Part shown: piece after piece, positions 40,631 to 47,359 of the stretch
Numbering within the stretch: position 1 is the first letter of the stretch
Layout: each line of letters opens with the position of its first letter
Assembly: GCA_016235445.1 (NCBI GenBank)
Contig: JACRLB010000033.1
Span: 1 to 47,359, forward strand
Source: Chloroflexota bacterium
GTDB taxonomy: Bacteria; Chloroflexota; Anaerolineae; Anaerolineales; Villigracilaceae
Direction of reading: 5' to 3'
Length of the DNA: 47,359 nt
Program-made: the position numbers and the translations under genes
Notes under the pieces: model-generated
Database searches by the model: none
What the model was told of the DNA's origin: nothing
What the model saw: the letters and a program-made list of their open reading frames with translations, nothing else

Positions 40631-40665
40631 GACCTCGGAGATTTTCAAAATCTCCGAGGTCTATT
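40631..40665. terminator. strong hairpin in the VapC-DUF4405 gap
   Basis: GACCTCGGAGATTTT (40631-40645) pairs perfectly with the 15 bases at 40647-40661 around one base, an unusually tight inverted repeat. T-rich sequence follows. Confidence 0.6.
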
Positions 40666-40668
40666 TCT

Positions 40669-40740
40669 TCAATTAACAACAAGTTCTTTGAAACGAGAGT
40701 CGCTGTGGAGGTTTTCAAGGATTTCGTCTTTATCGAAATT
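40669..40740 (-). pseudogene. C-terminal scrap of a TPR-type protein
   Basis: The minus strand reads NFDKDEILENLHSDSRFKEL and two more Val-Val-Asn codons before TGA (40671-40669), with a stop just upstream. LENLHSDPRFKEL is a common ending of long TPR-type regulators and cyclases. No other part of such a gene is present. Confidence 0.35.
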
Positions 40741-40807
40741 TTACAACTTCTTCACGATTCGTTCGCAATTCATCCACCTGAAAGACGGGTAAATCCATAG
40801 AATAAGC

Positions 40808-40838
40808 GACAGTCAGCCTCGTGAAGCGGCTGGCTGTC
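40808..40838 (+). promoter_or_regulatory. hairpin before DUF4405 copy 2
   Basis: GACAGTCAGCC (40808-40818) pairs with GGCTGGCTGTC (40828-40838), one G-U pair. It ends 13 bases before GGAG of the next gene and may affect its expression. Confidence 0.4.
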
Positions 40839-40859
40839 ACTTTGAATATTGGAGAAAAA

Positions 40860-41351
40860 ATGTCGAGCTCAAATCGTACAAAATTACTTTTGGATATTGG
40901 AACCTTTCTGGCTTTCCTCGTTGCGATGGATCCGCGTTTCAGCGGGATTGCAATTCATGAATGGCTGACCATTGCGCTGGCGGCGACGATCATCGTCCAC
41001 CTGCTGTTGAATTGGGGATGGATCGTGAACGTCACCAAACGCCTATTTGTCAAGTCTACAAATGGGGCGCGGGTGAATTATGTGTTGAACTGGCTGTTGT
41101 TCGTGGATGGCATCCTCCTCATGCTTTCGGGCATCATGATTTCAGAGGCGGTTGTGCCAACGCTGGGGCTGACCCTGCCGACGAATTTTACATGGCTCGG
41201 TTTGCATGAGGTGTCTGCGAATTTGTCCCTGCTTATCATGGGTTTGCACATTGCCCTGCATTGGAATTGGATCGTAACCACGGCCAGGCGTGTTTTCCTG
41301 GGAGGCAGGCCTGTAAAACCGATTGCCCTGGGTCTGGAGAATGAGGCGTAA
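40860..41351 (+). CDS. DUF4405 membrane protein, copy 2
   Basis: The 163-residue product is a paralogue of the protein at 36589. It has the same four helices and histidine pairs (IHEWLTIAL, VHLLLNWGWIV, LHEVSANLSLLIMGLHIALHW) and the shared VNYVLNWLLFVDGILL segment. GGAG lies 5 bases before the ATG at 40860; an earlier in-frame ATG includes the hairpin and was not used. The small membrane protein gene follows after 2 bases. Confidence 0.8.
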   Translation: MSSSNRTKLLLDIGTFLAFLVAMDPRFSGIAIHEWLTIALAATIIVHLLLNWGWIVNVTKRLFVKSTNGARVNYVLNWLLFVDGILLMLSGIMISEAVVPTLGLTLPTNFTWLGLHEVSANLSLLIMGLHIALHWNWIVTTARRVFLGGRPVKPIALGLENEA

Positions 41352-41353
41352 CT

Positions 41354-41662
41354 ATGAAAACGTTATTTCAGATTTTTGTAATTCTGGCAGTCGCCACCCT
41401 GATTGGCGGGTTGATGTTCGCGAGTGTGAATGCCTCCAGCCCTGCCCTTGCTGATGGACAAGACACCGTCAGTGTGGAGCAGGTCAACCCCGAAACAGAC
41501 GGGGATGCCTTCCGTCCTGAAAGTGAGGACAGGGATGAGGGCGGGATATCTGGGTTTCCCGCGGGAGTGATCAAGGCGCTGGTTCTTATGTCTATTTCGG
41601 GGGGCGTCTATTCCGCTGTTGCAAATGCAGGGAAAAAAGCAAAGAGAACGGTTTCAGCATAA
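41354..41662 (+). CDS. small membrane protein, partner of DUF4405 copy 2
   Basis: The 102-residue product has an N-terminal signal-like helix (LFQIFVILAVATLIGGLMF), an acidic middle (DGDAFRPESEDRDEGG) and a second hydrophobic helix (VIKALVLMSISGGVYSAVA). It starts 2 bases after the DUF4405 stop without its own ribosome site, so it depends on coupling. Topology and position match the gene at 37104. Confidence 0.65.
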   Translation: MKTLFQIFVILAVATLIGGLMFASVNASSPALADGQDTVSVEQVNPETDGDAFRPESEDRDEGGISGFPAGVIKALVLMSISGGVYSAVANAGKKAKRTVSA

Positions 41663-41685
41663 ACAGGAAGAGAAAGCAAAAAACA

Positions 41686-41724
41686 AAAGACGCGCCTGAT
41701 GTACGGGCGCGTCTTTCGTTTTCT
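41686..41724 (+). terminator. terminator of the second DUF4405 module
   Basis: AAAGACGCGCC (41686-41696) pairs with GGCGCGTCTTT (41706-41716), followed by a T-rich run. Confidence 0.85.
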
Positions 41725-41868
41725 TCGGTTCTTTGGAGTCTGGTGGGGTTGACCTCGTTTTACCACTGAGATCACGGAGTTCACAGAGAAAAACCTCTCA
41801 GAGACTGTTTCTTAACTCTTTTTTGGGACACGGACAGCACGGAGTAGACAGAAATGTACGGAAGAAAC

Positions 41869-42050
41869 GTAACTACCTCAGGCACTTTGCTCCGCCGTGG
41901 GCTAAAGCCCGCGGCTATGTTTACGAAGTCGCCTAAAGGCGACTAGCCCGCTTTGCGAAGCACCCTGTGGGTTAGTGGACTTTGTAACATAGCCTGGATG
42001 TTTACATCCAGGCGGGCAGGGAACGCGCAGGTGCTTGCCTGAGCAGTTAC
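41869..42050. mobile_element. inverted-repeat element with IS66-like ends
   Basis: GTAACTACCTCAGGCA at the left and GTAACTGCTCAGGCA (minus) at the right bound 182 bp with inner hairpins (GTGGGCTAAAGCCCGC, GTCGCCTAAAGGCGAC, GGATGTTTACATCC). The ends resemble the one beside the IS66-like transposase at 126-139. No target duplication is visible. Confidence 0.5.
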
Positions 42051-42098
42051 AAAAAGCCGCTCTTTTCCGTGAATTCCGTGTACAAAAAGAAGGGCAAT

Positions 42099-42203
42099 TT
42101 GCTACCGTACATTTTCCTCGTAAAAAACCCTAAAGGTCTTTCTTGCCAATCAGGAATTTGCGAAGGGAATGAAGACCTTTAGGGTTTGCGTGTACGGTAG
42201 AGA
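42099..42203. mobile_element. MITE-like element, family E
   Basis: Perfect 9-bp direct repeats AAGGGCAAT (42090-42098 and 42204-42212) flank 105 bp. CTACCGTACA lies 3 bases in from each end in inverted orientation, and an inner arm AAACCCTAAAGGTCTT is a perfect 16-bp inverted repeat. Confidence 0.8.
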
Positions 42204-42318
42204 AAGGGCAATAAGACTTAAGAAACGCGCCCTAAGAATCTCCGTGTTCTCAGTGCGCTCTGTGGTAAGACCGGGTTTCACCCCACTAATCCCAAAGAGC
42301 CTCTTTTTCTTTCTTCTT

Positions 42319-43665
42319 TCATTCGGCTGGCAATTCGATCACCACCCGCAAGCCTTTGCCTTTTTCGCTCTCTGCCCAAATTCGTCCCTTGTGCATTTCA
42401 ACGATGGATTTGGCGATGGCCAGCCCCAGCCCCGAGCCGCCATCGTCGCGGGTGCGGGATTGGTCGGCGCGATAGAAACGGTCGAAGAGGTGGGCGGCTT
42501 CTTCGGGGGTGACGCCTTCGCCGCTATCTTTAACGGAGAGCTGGATTCTGTCTTCGATGAGGCTGGCCGCCAGGGTGACTTGTCCGCCGGCGGGGGTGTA
42601 GCGAGTGGCGTTGTCCAGAATATTGTTGAGGACTTGCGTGAAGCGGCCGGGGTCGAGATTCGCTTTCACGCGAAGCGTACCGGGAGCAGGTTCGAGATTA
42701 AGGGTGATGCGTTTTTGATTGAACAGGGTCAGGTAATGGGTGTGGATGTCGCTGATTAAGTCGTTGATGTTCACGGGTTGGAAATCCACCGAGAGTTCGC
42801 CCGCATCGGCAAGCGAGAGGGTGCGCAAATCGTTGACGAGTTTTTCGAGGCGTTCGGCTTCTTCGCGGATGATCTCGAAGTTTTCGCGGGTGGGTTCGAG
42901 CACGCCGTCATGTACGCCCTCGGCGTGGCCGATGATGAGGCTGAGCGGGGTGCGAAGTTCGTGGGCGATGTCGGCGGTCATTTGTTTGCGGAGGTTGAAG
43001 GAGCGCGAGAGATCGCCGCTCATTGTGTTGAAGGACTCGGCCAGTTCGCCGATCTCATCGCGCGAGCGGACGTTTACCTGTTGATGCAGATTTCCGCCAG
43101 CCATGGCGCGCGTGGCTTTGGTGAGTTCGCGAATGGGGCGCGTGATACTGCGCGAAAGGATGATGGCGAGGACGAGCGCAAGCGCGATTGTGCCAGCCGC
43201 GCTGAGAAAAATGGAGCCGTTCAGGCGGCGCAGGAATTCATCTTCCATTGGGTTTTGGCCGGGCGCAATGGCAAGCAGTAAAAAGCCGACGGTTTCATTG
43301 TCAACTTGAATGGGGGTGGAGTGACCCAGCGACTCGGCGCTGAGGAGTTCGCCAAGTTGATGGTCGGGGCCTGCCACGAGGATATTTCCATTTGGGTCGG
43401 CGATGGAAAAGAAGGGGGGATGTTTGTCTTCGTTGTGCCTGACGAATTCACGCCCGAATCGTTCGAATTCATTTTCCACGCCATCCCAGGTTTGACGTTC
43501 CTGGTAATACCGCGCGAGGTCTTCGGCAAGCTCGGCTTTGTAACGCTGGCTGATGAAGTTCTCGAATTCGCGGTTGGTGGCAATGCTGGTGAACAGCACA
43601 ATGATGCCCGCGCTGACGAGGCTTACCAAAAGAAACGCGAGAATCAATTTTGCGGTCAGTTTCAC
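42319..43665 (-). CDS. HAMP-domain sensor histidine kinase
   Basis: The 448-residue product has two membrane helices (about 7-28 and 153-173) around an extracytoplasmic sensor domain, then HAMP (RSITRPIRELTKATRAMAGG). HisKA carries the phosphoacceptor in TADIAHELRTPLSLI (about H234). The HATPase domain shows N (NNILDNATRY), G1 (DSGEGV), F and G2 (GGSGLGLAIAK) boxes. It belongs to the BaeS/PhoR-like class. Its ATG overlaps the stop of the response regulator gene by ATGA, so the two form one unit. Confidence 0.95.
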   Translation of the reverse strand: MKLTAKLILAFLLVSLVSAGIIVLFTSIATNREFENFISQRYKAELAEDLARYYQERQTWDGVENEFERFGREFVRHNEDKHPPFFSIADPNGNILVAGPDHQLGELLSAESLGHSTPIQVDNETVGFLLLAIAPGQNPMEDEFLRRLNGSIFLSAAGTIALALVLAIILSRSITRPIRELTKATRAMAGGNLHQQVNVRSRDEIGELAESFNTMSGDLSRSFNLRKQMTADIAHELRTPLSLIIGHAEGVHDGVLEPTRENFEIIREEAERLEKLVNDLRTLSLADAGELSVDFQPVNINDLISDIHTHYLTLFNQKRITLNLEPAPGTLRVKANLDPGRFTQVLNNILDNATRYTPAGGQVTLAASLIEDRIQLSVKDSGEGVTPEEAAHLFDRFYRADQSRTRDDGGSGLGLAIAKSIVEMHKGRIWAESEKGKGLRVVIELPAE

Positions 43666-44351
43666 TTTTGGCCTTTTTGTAAACGGTAGCCCACCCCGTA
43701 GATGGTTTCGATGTAATGCGGCTTGCGCGGGTCGGCTTCGATCTTTGCGCGCAGGTTTTTGATGTGCGTGTCGATGGTGCGTTCGTAGCCTTCGTAGCGC
43801 ACACCCTGAATGACATCCAACAGGTCGAGCCGTGAAAAAACGCGGCCGGGCGCGCTCATCAATGCGGCCAGCAAATCGAATTCAGAGGGGGTCAGGTCAA
43901 CCGAGCGCGCGCCCGCAAACACTTCGCGGCTGTCGCGATCGAGGGTGATGTCTGAAACTTTTAGCGTTTTACCTTTGGGCTCGTTTTTCCCTGCGCGCCT
44001 CAGCACATTGCGCACACGCGCCATCAACTCACGCGGCTTGAATGGCTTGGTCACGTAATCATCCGCGCCGAGTTCCAGCCCGATGATCTTGTCATCATCC
44101 TCCACTTTGGCGGTGAGCATGATAATGGGCGTGTCTTTTTCGGCGCGGTGTGCGCGCATGAATTCATACCCGTTCATTTCGGGCATCATAATATCGAGGA
44201 TGATCAGGTCGGGGGTTTCTTTTTCGGCAACGGCGAGCGCGTCTTTTCCATTGTAGGCCGCGAGCGCGCGGTAGCCTTCCTGCGTCAGATAACTCTGCAC
44301 AAGCGAGACAAGTCTTTTTTCATCGTCGACGATTAGGATGGTCTGTGGCAT
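43662..44351 (-). CDS. OmpR/PhoB-family response regulator
   Basis: The 229-residue product has a receiver with the acidic pair DDE near residue 9-11, phosphorylation site D53 in LIILDIMMPE, the Thr in MLTAKVEDD and the Lys in VTKPFKP. A winged-helix DNA-binding domain (LTPSEFDLLAALMSAPGRVF, IDTHIKNLRAKIE, YIETIYGVGYRL) forms the C-terminus. It is coupled to the kinase at 42319. A small membrane protein gene is just upstream on the same strand and may be a target. Confidence 0.95.
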   Translation of the reverse strand: MPQTILIVDDEKRLVSLVQSYLTQEGYRALAAYNGKDALAVAEKETPDLIILDIMMPEMNGYEFMRAHRAEKDTPIIMLTAKVEDDDKIIGLELGADDYVTKPFKPRELMARVRNVLRRAGKNEPKGKTLKVSDITLDRDSREVFAGARSVDLTPSEFDLLAALMSAPGRVFSRLDLLDVIQGVRYEGYERTIDTHIKNLRAKIEADPRKPHYIETIYGVGYRLQKGQK

Positions 44352-44394
44352 GTTTGGATTATCTCATAAGGTTGTGAAGAAATCATGTGGATTA

Positions 44395-44426
44395 AAGTGC
44401 GCCCGCCTCAACCGAGACGGGCGCTT
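44395..44426 (-). terminator. hairpin between the small membrane protein and the regulator
   Basis: AAGCGCCCGTCTC pairs imperfectly with GAGGCGGGCGCACTT around GGTT on the minus strand, 24 bases past the stop at 44450. The T run is short. It may reduce read-through into the regulator gene. Confidence 0.6.
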
Positions 44427-44449
44427 GATTCTGCTCGAAAGAGCTTTTC

Positions 44450-44884
44450 CTACTCTGTTTCTTTTTCCTCGTCACCAGCCGCCGCTTCGGACGGTTGTTC
44501 GGTTACTGACGCAGGGCTTTCACTTGCGTTGGCCTTCACCAACTTCCAGCCGCTGTTCCGGACGAGTTTGTATCCCAGCCAGGCCAGCGCGCCCAACACC
44601 ACGAGGCGGATGAGTCCGAAGATGGGCGAGAACCCGCCGCGATCTCTGCCGCGTCCGCGATCAAACCCGTGGGACGAGTTGCCGCGTTCCATGCGGTTGA
44701 AGTCGCCGTCGAAGCCGTGACCTTGGGCGAAGGAAGGCGAATGGGCCGACTGACCATCTGTCAGTTTGGCGAAGGATGCGCTTTGCGTCACACCCATGCG
44801 GAAGCCAAATCCGCCAACTGCGGCGAGGACAATCAGCGTGAGCAAAATGCCCAGCGTGTACGTTAACCATTTTTTGCTTTTCAT
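44450..44884 (-). CDS. single- or two-pass membrane protein, unknown
   Basis: The 144-residue product starts MKSKKWLTYTLGILLTLIVL with GGAG 6 bases upstream. A first membrane helix (about 5-25) is followed by a Gly, Arg and Asp-rich stretch (FDRGRGRDRGG), a second helix (IFGLIRLVVLGALAWLGYKLV, about 90-110) and a Glu-rich tail. No family is recognised. It precedes the two-component system on the same strand, and direct TTCAC repeats lie upstream (minus strand about 44990-44965), so it may be a regulated output gene. Confidence 0.6.
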   Translation of the reverse strand: MKSKKWLTYTLGILLTLIVLAAVGGFGFRMGVTQSASFAKLTDGQSAHSPSFAQGHGFDGDFNRMERGNSSHGFDRGRGRDRGGFSPIFGLIRLVVLGALAWLGYKLVRNSGWKLVKANASESPASVTEQPSEAAAGDEEKETE

Positions 44885-45011
44885 TGTTTTCTCCAGTAAT
44901 TTTTTGATGTGGTTCATAAAGCCATGCTTTATTGATTGTATTATCCCGCTGGAGAATTACAAGACGGTGAAGGAATTGTGTGAAACTTGTGGGGGCGATC
45001 CTTTCTTGTAA

Positions 45012-45163
45012 GACTGGTACACAGTTAAGCCTTGTCGGGTCGCGCTCGTAAAATCAATATCATCCCTTCGGGATTTGGAATTCTTTCATGCAATTTTCTA
45101 TAATCCTGCCATCCCTTCGAGATTGAACTGCGTAAGGTCAGTAAGGACGCCGAGTTGTGGAAC
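45012..45163. repeat. REP-like repeat, inverted copy
   Basis: Positions 45050-45135 match 40391-40479 in inverted orientation with scattered differences (ATCCCTTCGGGATTTGG, ATTTTCTATAATCCTGCC). It borders the Rhs fragment, and that fragment's frame runs into it before stopping. Confidence 0.75.
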
Positions 45164-45371
45164 GGTGTATTTTCTGGCGGCGATGCGGGGCGTCCCTGCG
45201 AAGTAGTATTTCGTGACTGTACCATTTGTCAGTTCGTAATGAGCGCCGACGAAGGTGGTGGTGATGCCTTGCCCAGAGCCTGTCGAAGGGTATTCTGTGG
45301 CTTTGACTCGCCTTCCATCCCCGTCATAGACGAAGATGGTGATGGGGAGTGGGTGGGTAAAGGTGGTGTGT
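45164..45371 (-). pseudogene. displaced Rhs core fragment
   Basis: On the minus strand this reads IFVYDGDGRRVKATEYPSTG and GAHYELTNGTVTKYYFAGT, closely matching residues 14-60 of the Rhs protein at 45978-47159. The DNA match covers 45164-45334 versus 46953-47126. It has no start and soon leaves the family pattern. It lies downstream of a tip and candidate immunity gene, the arrangement of displaced Rhs remnants. Confidence 0.8.
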
Positions 45372-45383
45372 AATACAATGCAA

Positions 45384-45968
45384 TCAGTGCAGCTCTTCTA
45401 AAATTCTATACATAAACAAACTTAGCCACATCTGAACTGTTTCTTTCTTTACTTTCGTGGGCGCAGTAATTTCCAGGTGAATAGATATTTCCTTTAAATT
45501 TAACAGTGATATACATGTTGTATCATCTCCCATATCAATACATTGAGTAGCATCGCTATTTTCCACTGGCAAATCAAAGGATGGGAATACTTGCCCGTTG
45601 GTTCTGAATTTTATATTTTCAGAGGAGATTTGAGGCGCCGCCTCCTGATAGCGAGAAAGTATTTGCCATATTGTTACAGGAATATCTTTATTTTTGTAAT
45701 ATGCAGTAATATGAAGAATAGATTCTTCTAACAAACCATGAGTATTATCTACGGAGCTATTATTAACTTGTTTTAATTGCGCAGAATACCAGTGCCATTC
45801 TGGTGAAAAATCTTCAACAGTTAACATAGCTGGAAGCAACTGCGAGTTCTTATTTTCAATTCTTACTATGCTATAAATTTGCTCTTGTTGAGGTTGCACT
45901 GAACAACCAATTAAGAAAGAACATAGCAACATTAAGAGAAGTGCGTGTGGAATATTTATTTTTTTCAT
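45384..45968 (-). CDS. lipoprotein, candidate Rhs immunity protein
   Basis: The 194-residue product has a lipoprotein signal (KKINIPHALLLMLLCSFLIGC, lipobox LIGC with Cys at about 22). The mature part is beta-rich with no recognised family; WLSLFMYRILEEL forms a C-terminal helix. It begins 9 bases after the Rhs stop and is as AT-rich as the Rhs tip. By position it should be the cognate immunity protein. Its lipid anchor suggests the toxin would be met outside the cytoplasmic membrane. This role is inferred only from position. Confidence 0.6.
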   Translation of the reverse strand: MKKINIPHALLLMLLCSFLIGCSVQPQQEQIYSIVRIENKNSQLLPAMLTVEDFSPEWHWYSAQLKQVNNSSVDNTHGLLEESILHITAYYKNKDIPVTIWQILSRYQEAAPQISSENIKFRTNGQVFPSFDLPVENSDATQCIDMGDDTTCISLLNLKEISIHLEITAPTKVKKETVQMWLSLFMYRILEELH

Positions 45969-45977
45969 AAAAACCTT

Positions 45978-47168
45978 TTATTTGAGTACATCATTAAGAG
46001 TGTTTATTGTGTATGAAAAATAAAATTCATACATGGCAATTATTTGACTGTGACCTGTGCTGTTCTCATGTATACTTACAGCATACCTGCCATTATCTAA
46101 ACCATCTTTGTCAGCAAGTTGTGTAGTAAAAACCACATCAAATTCACCATTTCTATTGCTCTCAAAATAGAAATCTTCTACAGCTATTGTAAACACACGA
46201 GATGGTCTTTCTACTAATTCTGTAGCTGTGCCAGTGCCATTTGGTATTTTCGGTGATAAGTCAAAAACCATATCGAAAAGAAATTCAAATAATGGTGTTC
46301 TTCTAGACAAATTACTAATCCATTTATCCACATTTTCACCAGATATGTTGCTGTATGTATATTGAATAGAATTGTAAAACCAATTCCCGTCATAATCTTG
46401 TGTTAGAAACAACTCATCTCCAATGCGAATCTCTTCGCCCTCTGGAACTTCCTCAACAACTCCCTTTGGTTTGCCCCCTTTCCCATTGCCATGTACTACA
46501 TCAGTCCCATTCGCGTTTTTACAATTTATTTCATAACATGCGCCTTCACCATACTTGGGTTCATGCCCGCTCGGGTCTGTGTAATTAACTGGCGAGTTAT
46601 TGACATACGCATAGCGATCATACCCCTGCACCCCGCCAGGGACAATGGTGTCAGCGGAGGTGAAGCGTCCTAACGCGGGATCGTACATCCTTGCGCCGTA
46701 ATGCATTAGGCCGAATCCCTCACTCGCGGGGGTGGACGGGTCGTCCATGTGGGAGTACTGTCCCGTGAAGGTGTATCTGGTCAACGCGTAGGCGGGACTT
46801 GTATTCGCTGGAGCGTTTGTCCACGCATATCTCACTTCCCCCCAGGGCTTGTATCTCATCTCAGAGACTTTCACTCCAGCAGTGTCCGTGCTGATGCTGG
46901 TGGAGCCGAGATGATCGCTCAAGAAATACTCCACTTTCATGATTTCAGGGGTGGTGTATTTACCCATGGCAATGCGGGACGTCCCTGCGAAGTAGTATTT
47001 CGTGACTGTGCCATTTGTCAGTTCGTAATGAGCGCCGACGAAGGTTGTGGTTATGCCTTGCCCTGAGCCTGTCGAAGGGTATTCTGTGGACTTGACTCGT
47101 CTGCCGTCCCCGTCATAGACGAAGGATGCGATGATTGCAGTACCCTTCTTCACTTCCACGAGGCGGTT
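45978..47168 (-). CDS. Rhs-family protein, 5'-truncated, with unknown C-terminal tip
   Basis: The open frame begins after an in-frame TGA near 47186; the first possible ATG is at 47159 but the homologous core starts before it (SNRLVEVKKGT), so the 5' part is missing. The core has YDGDGRRVKSTEYP, YFLSDHLGSTSIS and FGLMHYGARMYDPALGRFTS, ending at the YTDPSG boundary (about 193-198). The remaining 195 residues are AT-rich, unlike known toxin families, and contain two cysteines just after the boundary (ACYEINC). Without a signal sequence or upstream core this is probably an inactive or orphan cassette. Confidence 0.75.
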   Translation of the reverse strand, partial: NRLVEVKKGTAIIASFVYDGDGRRVKSTEYPSTGSGQGITTTFVGAHYELTNGTVTKYYFAGTSRIAMGKYTTPEIMKVEYFLSDHLGSTSISTDTAGVKVSEMRYKPWGEVRYAWTNAPANTSPAYALTRYTFTGQYSHMDDPSTPASEGFGLMHYGARMYDPALGRFTSADTIVPGGVQGYDRYAYVNNSPVNYTDPSGHEPKYGEGACYEINCKNANGTDVVHGNGKGGKPKGVVEEVPEGEEIRIGDELFLTQDYDGNWFYNSIQYTYSNISGENVDKWISNLSRRTPLFEFLFDMVFDLSPKIPNGTGTATELVERPSRVFTIAVEDFYFESNRNGEFDVVFTTQLADKDGLDNGRYAVSIHENSTGHSQIIAMYEFYFSYTINTLNDVLK

Positions 47169-47359
47169 TGAAGATTTTTTTCAAATTTAGGGAGAAAAAA
47201 TTATCCATACATAAAAACCTAACTGCGAACCGACAGTACATAAGCGTATCTATATTGCATGAAATTACCGACAGTACATCGTATAGATTTTCGAGTTACG
47301 AAATACGCAATTTGAACGTGATGGATTTTATCAAACGTCCATTACAATAGACCTTAAGC
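47169..47359. other. AT-rich breakpoint region with a direct repeat
   Basis: Directly upstream of the Rhs truncation the sequence turns AT-rich and non-coding. CCGACAGTACAT occurs twice in direct orientation, 38 bases apart (47230-47241 and 47268-47279). Spaced sites like these are seen at transposon or recombinase-bound ends; the window ends too soon to tell. Confidence 0.4.

Larger units (their letters stand above)
41725..42318. other. intergenic island of repeats
   Basis: No gene is seen in these 594 bases. They contain phrases with a period near seven (ACCACTGAGATCACGGAGTT at about 41761 and an inverted relative at about 42240-42270), an inverted-repeat element at 41869-42050 and a MITE with target duplication at 42099-42203. 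Confidence 0.6.

Noticed and set aside
40603-40800. Plus-strand 65-codon frame
   Set aside because: It crosses a perfect 15-bp hairpin and is opposite a more credible gene scrap; no ribosome site.
47135-47350. Plus-strand 71-codon frame at the right edge
   Set aside because: Low-complexity AT-rich frame with no ribosome site, antisense to the Rhs start region.

Overview
The window looks like a chromosomal segment of an uncultured Chloroflexota bacterium, probably class Anaerolineae. This is an inference from gene style: split glycine decarboxylase (gcvPA/gcvPB), a one-membrane PxKF-type secreted protein, Thr/Pro-rich extracytoplasmic linkers, DUF4405 membrane cytochromes, a tandem glycine riboswitch and long SMC. 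No rRNA, tRNA or CRISPR array was seen.

Layout. 1-1,300: tail of an IS66-like transposase, decayed gene ends, and an ArsR/YCII-like pair flanked by a 47-bp direct repeat. 1,388-2,277: LURP-one-like protein and a small membrane protein. 2,621-7,894 (minus): a secreted double beta-propeller protein, an unknown small protein, an AIM24 protein and a TM2 protein. 8,304-12,275 (minus): a histidine kinase fused to its own NarL-type regulator. 12,562-14,473: zinc-ribbon/TPR membrane protein and a Flp-type pilin-like protein. 14,626-16,938 (minus): AT-rich secreted PKD/DUF642/PxKF protein. 17,149-20,760 (minus): glycine cleavage genes gcvH-gcvPA-gcvPB behind a glycine riboswitch. 21,086-36,491: housekeeping block (ftsH, acyl-CoA ligase, miaA, HD hydrolase, aldo/keto reductase, rnc-smc, PpiC isomerase, rpsF-ssb-rpsR, YigZ). 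36,589-41,662: two copies of a DUF4405 + small membrane protein module flanking a Ser/Thr kinase and a VapBC-like pair. 42,319-44,884 (minus): OmpR/HAMP two-component system and a small membrane protein. 45,164-47,168 (minus): an Rhs tip with its candidate immunity lipoprotein and a displaced Rhs core fragment.

The most striking structure lies between and inside the genes. At least five short non-coding inverted-repeat elements (80-161 bp), each bounded by a perfect 8-12 bp direct repeat, sit in intergenic regions and look like MITE insertions; several carry GGGTGTG-like ends. Heptanucleotide tandem arrays, resembling cyanobacterial STRR repeats, begin within a few bases of the stop codons of gcvPB, gcvH, ftsH, the acyl-CoA ligase, smc and the PpiC isomerase, and run into the 3' end of rnc. 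The PxKF protein carries two DUF642-like domains, each inserted into a different host domain as a different circular permutation with short shared bases at the crossover, as if a DNA circle had integrated twice.

Regulation visible in the sequence includes an ArsR-type palindrome over a near-leaderless promoter, a glycine ON-switch whose P1 helix and terminator are mutually exclusive, a palindrome over the acyl-CoA ligase promoter, and a terminator-like hairpin in the leader of the Ser/Thr kinase.
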